Below, piece after piece: positions 61,040-64,000 of a stretch of 64,000 nt of DNA (positions are counted from its first letter, which is position 1; each line of letters opens with the position of its first letter). Both the position numbers and the translations under genes were made by a program. The notes beneath the pieces are model-generated. The model saw nothing but the letters and a program-made list of their open reading frames with translations, did not search any database and was not told the origin of the DNA. This DNA comes from Buttiauxella ferragutiae (GTDB lineage: Bacteria > Pseudomonadota > Gammaproteobacteria > Enterobacterales > Enterobacteriaceae), in NCBI RefSeq assembly GCF_001654915.1, contig NZ_LXEQ01000017.1; one strand, 5' to 3'.

Positions 61040-62131
61040 TTACTGCTCTGCCGGCCTGCATACCGCAGTGATGCGATTCTGCGGGATATGTGCGACATTG
61101 CTCTGCATCAGTAATTTTCTTAACCCCGGAGCCGTTAAGCATCGGCTTTTGATAATTTTGCTGTAGAGTTTAATGCGTAGTTTCCGTGTTGCGCGCCAGT
61201 ACGCATCGTTGGGATTGACCGTTGTTTTCATCAGCACTGAATTAAGGATCTCGGCACTGTCCAGCGCATAGCTAATTCCTTCCAGCGAACTTGCGCTGAT
61301 AAAACCTGCCGCCTCGCCAATCAAAAACGCATTTTCTTTCCCGCAAATAAAATCCGCCCATCGCGAAGGAAAGAGTACGGTGCATTTTTCACTTTTTACC
61401 TTTTCTCCGAATTGGAAATGGAATGCTGCCATCTTTTCTTTCAGTTTTTCAAAGCATTGCTGTCCATCTTTCATTGGATATGCGCCACCAAAGATAAAAT
61501 AGCCGTCTTTACTGATACTCCAGGAATAACAATCCGTTACGTCATTATCAAAAATACATGAGTAAAACGGCGCGGGGTGCTGTTCTACAAACCACTGCTG
61601 AATGGCGACGTATTTGCGAATCTGATGATCAGGATACAGGTGACGACGAACCAGAGAATTAGCCCCGTCGGCACCGATCAGATAATCAGCGGTAACTTGC
61701 TGTTTTTGGCCATCGCTGTGAAAAATCACCTGCCATTTGCCTTCTTCACGCCAGATTTTCTGGCACAGACTGTCATGGTTAACCACGACGTCATCAGGAA
61801 TAAGCGATTTCATCCATAAATCAAATGCGTGGCGATTGATGTTGATATAGCTACGCTGGTAGTTACGAGTGAGTGATGTCTCCACATCGACCGTCTTGAC
61901 GCTAAAAATTTGCGGGTTGGCGATAACCTCGACTGGCAGGGTTATACCGTCACGAATAAACGAACGTTGGGCATCCGGAGCCAGAAGCCCGCCGCAGGGT
62001 TTGGTGAATCCATCAGTGCCATGCTGGCGTTTTTTATCCAGCGCAATCACACGCTTCGACCCGGCTAATTGCCGTGCCAGCGCCGAGCCTGCTGGCCCTA
62101 ACCCGATAATCGCAACGTCGAAATGTTCCAT
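61040..62131 (-). CDS. cbrA: CbrA, FAD-dependent geranylgeranyl-reductase-family oxidoreductase
   Basis: A 363-residue flavoprotein. The dinucleotide motif 'IIGLGPAGSALARQLAG' is at residues 8-24, 'KPCGGLLAPDAQ' follows, and the second FAD motif is 'FLIGEAAGFISASSLEGI'. It is close to E. coli CbrA (YidS), a CreBC-regulated gene connected with colicin M/E2 tolerance, perhaps through a polyprenol. It is divergent from yidR with a cre-tag-like repeat between. The C-terminus differs from E. coli. Confidence 0.93.
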   Translation of the reverse strand: MEHFDVAIIGLGPAGSALARQLAGSKRVIALDKKRQHGTDGFTKPCGGLLAPDAQRSFIRDGITLPVEVIANPQIFSVKTVDVETSLTRNYQRSYININRHAFDLWMKSLIPDDVVVNHDSLCQKIWREEGKWQVIFHSDGQKQQVTADYLIGADGANSLVRRHLYPDHQIRKYVAIQQWFVEQHPAPFYSCIFDNDVTDCYSWSISKDGYFIFGGAYPMKDGQQCFEKLKEKMAAFHFQFGEKVKSEKCTVLFPSRWADFICGKENAFLIGEAAGFISASSLEGISYALDSAEILNSVLMKTTVNPNDAYWRATRKLRIKLYSKIIKSRCLTAPGLRKLLMQSNVAHIPQNRITAVCRPAEQ

Positions 62132-62177
62132 TGTCTTTGCCTCAGGGAGAGAATAAACGGTACTGTAGAAAACGAAT

Positions 62178-62193
62178 ATGAAGTCAGCGTGAA
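62178..62193 (-). promoter_or_regulatory. CreB-type tag upstream of cbrA
   Basis: On the minus strand TTCAC-GCTGAC-TTCAT matches the cre-tag TTCAC-N6-TTCAC at all but the last base. It lies 47 bp upstream of the cbrA start. In E. coli cbrA belongs to the CreBC regulon. Confidence 0.7.
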
Positions 62194-62240
62194 GTTTTGC
62201 TGTACTCCTGCTTCCTCGACGTCATCGCCTGGATAACAAC

Positions 62241-63506
62241 ATGAAACAACTCACTTTTGCACCTCGTCATCACCAGCTCACCAATACCAACGTCTGGACG
62301 CCAGATAGCCAATACCTGGTGTTTGATGTGCGCCCTTCGGGAGCCTCGTTTACCAGTGAAACCATTGAGCGCGTAAATGTCCAAACGGGTGAAGTAGAGG
62401 TCGTGTATCGAGCTTCACAAGATGCGCATGTCGGGGTGGTGACGGTGAATCCGCAACGTCCGGAACGTTATGTTTTTATTCACGGTCCGAATAATCCGGA
62501 TGCAAACTGGCTGTACGATTTTCATCACCGCCGCGGTGTGGTGGTTGAAAATGGTGCTGCAAGCAATCTTGATGCGATGGATATCACTCCGCCGTTTACA
62601 CCCGGTGCGCTACGGGGCGGCAGCCATGTTCACGTCTGGAGCCATGACGGTTCGCGCCTGAGTTTCACTTATAACGACCATGTCATGCATGAATATGATG
62701 CGGCGCAAGATTTGCGTAACGTCGGCATCGCACTGCCTTTCGGCCCGGTGAAACCCACGAAACAACATCCCCGTGAATATGACGGCAGCCACTATTGCGT
62801 GCTGATCAGCCGCACGACACCAACGCCACAGCCTGAAAGCGACGAGATTAACCGTGCTTATGAAGAAGGCTGGGTCGGCAATAACGGTTACCGTAAAGCA
62901 GACGGAAGCCAACAGCGCTGGGCGCTGGCGTTTATCGGCGATACGCTTTCAGAAAGCGGCAACAAGGTGCCCGAACTGTTTATCGTCGATTTACCCGAGA
63001 ACAAAGAGGCGTACTTCGAGGCTGGCGCTGAGCCTATCGAAGGAACGCCAACCACCTTACCCGCACCGCCTGCGCAAGTGCAGCAACGGCGGCTCACCTT
63101 TACTCAGCAGCGCCGTTATCCCGGTTTAGCTACTCAGCCCCGTCATTGGGTGCGCAGCAGCCCGGATGGCAGTTTGCTGGCGTTTTTGATGCGTGACGAT
63201 TCGGGTGTGGTGCAAATGTATGTGCTCTCGCCAAATGGCGGTGAACCACGCCAGGTTACGCAGGGAAAAGACGATATACAGTCGGCGTTTAACTGGCATC
63301 CGGCTGGGAAAATAGTGGGTTTTGTGCAGAACAATCAGATTGTTTTGTGTGATGTAAGCACTGGAGCAATCACGGCGCTGACGCAGGCAGGCTGCGATGC
63401 ACCATCGGCGGATGCCGTCGTGTTTTCGCCAGAGGGAAAACACATTGCCTGGATGCAGAACGTCGCTGGATTCCGTCAGTTATTTATGACGGAAACAGGC
63501 GTGTAA
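62241..63506 (+). CDS. yidR: DUF3748 family beta-propeller-like protein YidR
   Basis: A 421-residue protein similar to E. coli YidR. It contains TolB/WD40-like repeats such as 'VWTPDSQYLVFD', 'VWSHDGSRLSFTYN', 'RSSPDGSLLAFLM' and 'VFSPEGKHIAWMQN', suggesting a beta-propeller. No signal peptide is seen. No established function. It is divergent from cbrA, and its stop abuts the stop of convergent yidQ. Confidence 0.93.
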   Translation: MKQLTFAPRHHQLTNTNVWTPDSQYLVFDVRPSGASFTSETIERVNVQTGEVEVVYRASQDAHVGVVTVNPQRPERYVFIHGPNNPDANWLYDFHHRRGVVVENGAASNLDAMDITPPFTPGALRGGSHVHVWSHDGSRLSFTYNDHVMHEYDAAQDLRNVGIALPFGPVKPTKQHPREYDGSHYCVLISRTTPTPQPESDEINRAYEEGWVGNNGYRKADGSQQRWALAFIGDTLSESGNKVPELFIVDLPENKEAYFEAGAEPIEGTPTTLPAPPAQVQQRRLTFTQQRRYPGLATQPRHWVRSSPDGSLLAFLMRDDSGVVQMYVLSPNGGEPRQVTQGKDDIQSAFNWHPAGKIVGFVQNNQIVLCDVSTGAITALTQAGCDAPSADAVVFSPEGKHIAWMQNVAGFRQLFMTETGV

Positions 63507-63830
63507 TTACTGAACGGGCGGGATCACCGAATTGGTGGCCAAATTCTGATCTTCGCTCTCTTCTACCTTTGATTTCAGCGATTTGTCGGTACGGTACATA
63601 TCCCACGGTATCAGCACCGTATCCGCCACCGCCGTAAACGGCATATCGAGTGCGACAAAAGGTTTGTAGCCCCAACTGGTGTTGCTGTCGGTCAGCATTG
63701 CGTAACTTGCTCGTGTCCCGGAATAAGTCCCTTCTTGCCCACCGGTGTGGGTCATAACACTTGAGCATCCACTGGCGGTAAGTATCCCGCTGCCCAGAAT
63801 TATTGCCTGAATATTAGTTTTCATCATCAC
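63507..63830 (-). CDS. yidQ: YceK/YidQ family lipoprotein
   Basis: A 107-residue small lipoprotein. The N-terminal hydrophobic segment ends in 'TASGCSSVM', a slightly unusual lipobox (Ala at -3) with lipidated Cys near residue 22. 'GGQEGTYSGTRA' and 'LDMPFTAVADTVLIPWD' are the family core. Start could be any of three consecutive ATGs. It is shorter at the C-terminus than E. coli YidQ. Confidence 0.9.
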   Translation of the reverse strand: MMMKTNIQAIILGSGILTASGCSSVMTHTGGQEGTYSGTRASYAMLTDSNTSWGYKPFVALDMPFTAVADTVLIPWDMYRTDKSLKSKVEESEDQNLATNSVIPPVQ

Positions 63831-64000
63831 TGTTAAATTTTCGTCTTCCAGGGGCCTGGCTGCACTGGGTTATATCATCCAGGCTGAGAATAAAAATAAT
63901 GTGTTTGCCACTCTGTGGCAGCTATCGCAGATTAATCCTGTTTACTCCACACACAGTCTATGTATAGACACCGGAAGGCGCAAAAAATTTCCCAATGCAC
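63831..64000. other. Intergenic edge, upstream of a probable ibpA
   Basis: In E. coli yidQ is divergent from the small heat-shock gene ibpA. If order is kept, this stretch holds the ibpA promoter and the gene starts beyond the window. I cannot recognise a sigma-32 promoter or an RNA thermometer here. Confidence 0.4.

Noticed and set aside
63831..64000. Possible ibpA heat-shock promoter and RNA thermometer at the right edge
   Set aside because: Expected from synteny, but no sigma-32 elements or U-rich anti-ribosome-site hairpin could be recognised before the window ends.

Overview
The window is a chromosomal replication-origin segment from a gamma-proteobacterium of the family Enterobacteriaceae. 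The gene order (yieP-hsrA / rbsRKBCAD / kup / ravA-viaA / asnA-asnC / mioC / oriC / mnmG-rsmG / atpIBEFHAGDC / glmUS / pstSCAB-phoU / yieH / adeP / yieF-yieE / mnmE / yidC-yidD-rnpA-rpmH / dnaA-dnaN-recF-gyrB / yidB-yidA / cbrA-yidR-yidQ) is that of E. coli, but in the opposite orientation to its standard map. Proteins are close to, but not identical with, E. coli K-12. A ramR-romA-ramA locus, an ERIC element, REP-type repeats and the absence of the tna, mdtL, bgl and dgo genes exclude E. coli K-12. I do not commit to a genus.

Layout. 0.1-8.3 kb: a GntR regulator, a drug-type MFS exporter and the ribose operon on the minus strand. The ribose operon has two perfect or near-perfect RbsR palindromes and a CRP half-site at its promoter. 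8.3-15.5 kb: potassium uptake (kup), the ravA-viaA stress complex, asparagine synthesis and mioC. 15.49-15.73 kb: oriC, with three AT-rich 13-mers, DnaA boxes R1, R2 and R4 and an IHF site. 15.8-26 kb: tRNA and rRNA modification genes, then the whole F1Fo ATP synthase operon. 26-29.7 kb: glmUS for UDP-GlcNAc synthesis. 29.8-32.6 kb: an accessory pair (AraC/GyrI-type regulator plus exported amidohydrolase) lying between glmS and the pst operon. 32.6-37.5 kb: pstSCAB-phoU behind tandem Pho boxes.

37.4-46.8 kb is the most variable part. It holds an ascorbate-type PTS (IIC, IIB, IIA) with no catabolic genes, a divergent LacI-family regulator with palindromic operators between them, yieH, an ERIC element, adeP, the multidrug-resistance control locus ramR-romA-ramA with a textbook RamR operator, and yieF-yieE. 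47-57.5 kb is the conserved mnmE to gyrB block. A LysR regulator and a divergent oxidoreductase follow directly after gyrB. The window closes with yidB, yidA, cbrA (with a CreB-type tag upstream), yidR and yidQ.

I found no CRISPR array, phage, transposase, tRNA or rRNA gene. I saw no convincing wholly new system. The best leads are the two accessory cassettes with orphan substrates (AraC/amidohydrolase and PTS/LacI), the placement of ramR-romA-ramA near the origin, the double ribose operator, and the changed R4 box in oriC. Comparisons with E. coli and relatives are from memory of those families, not from a search.
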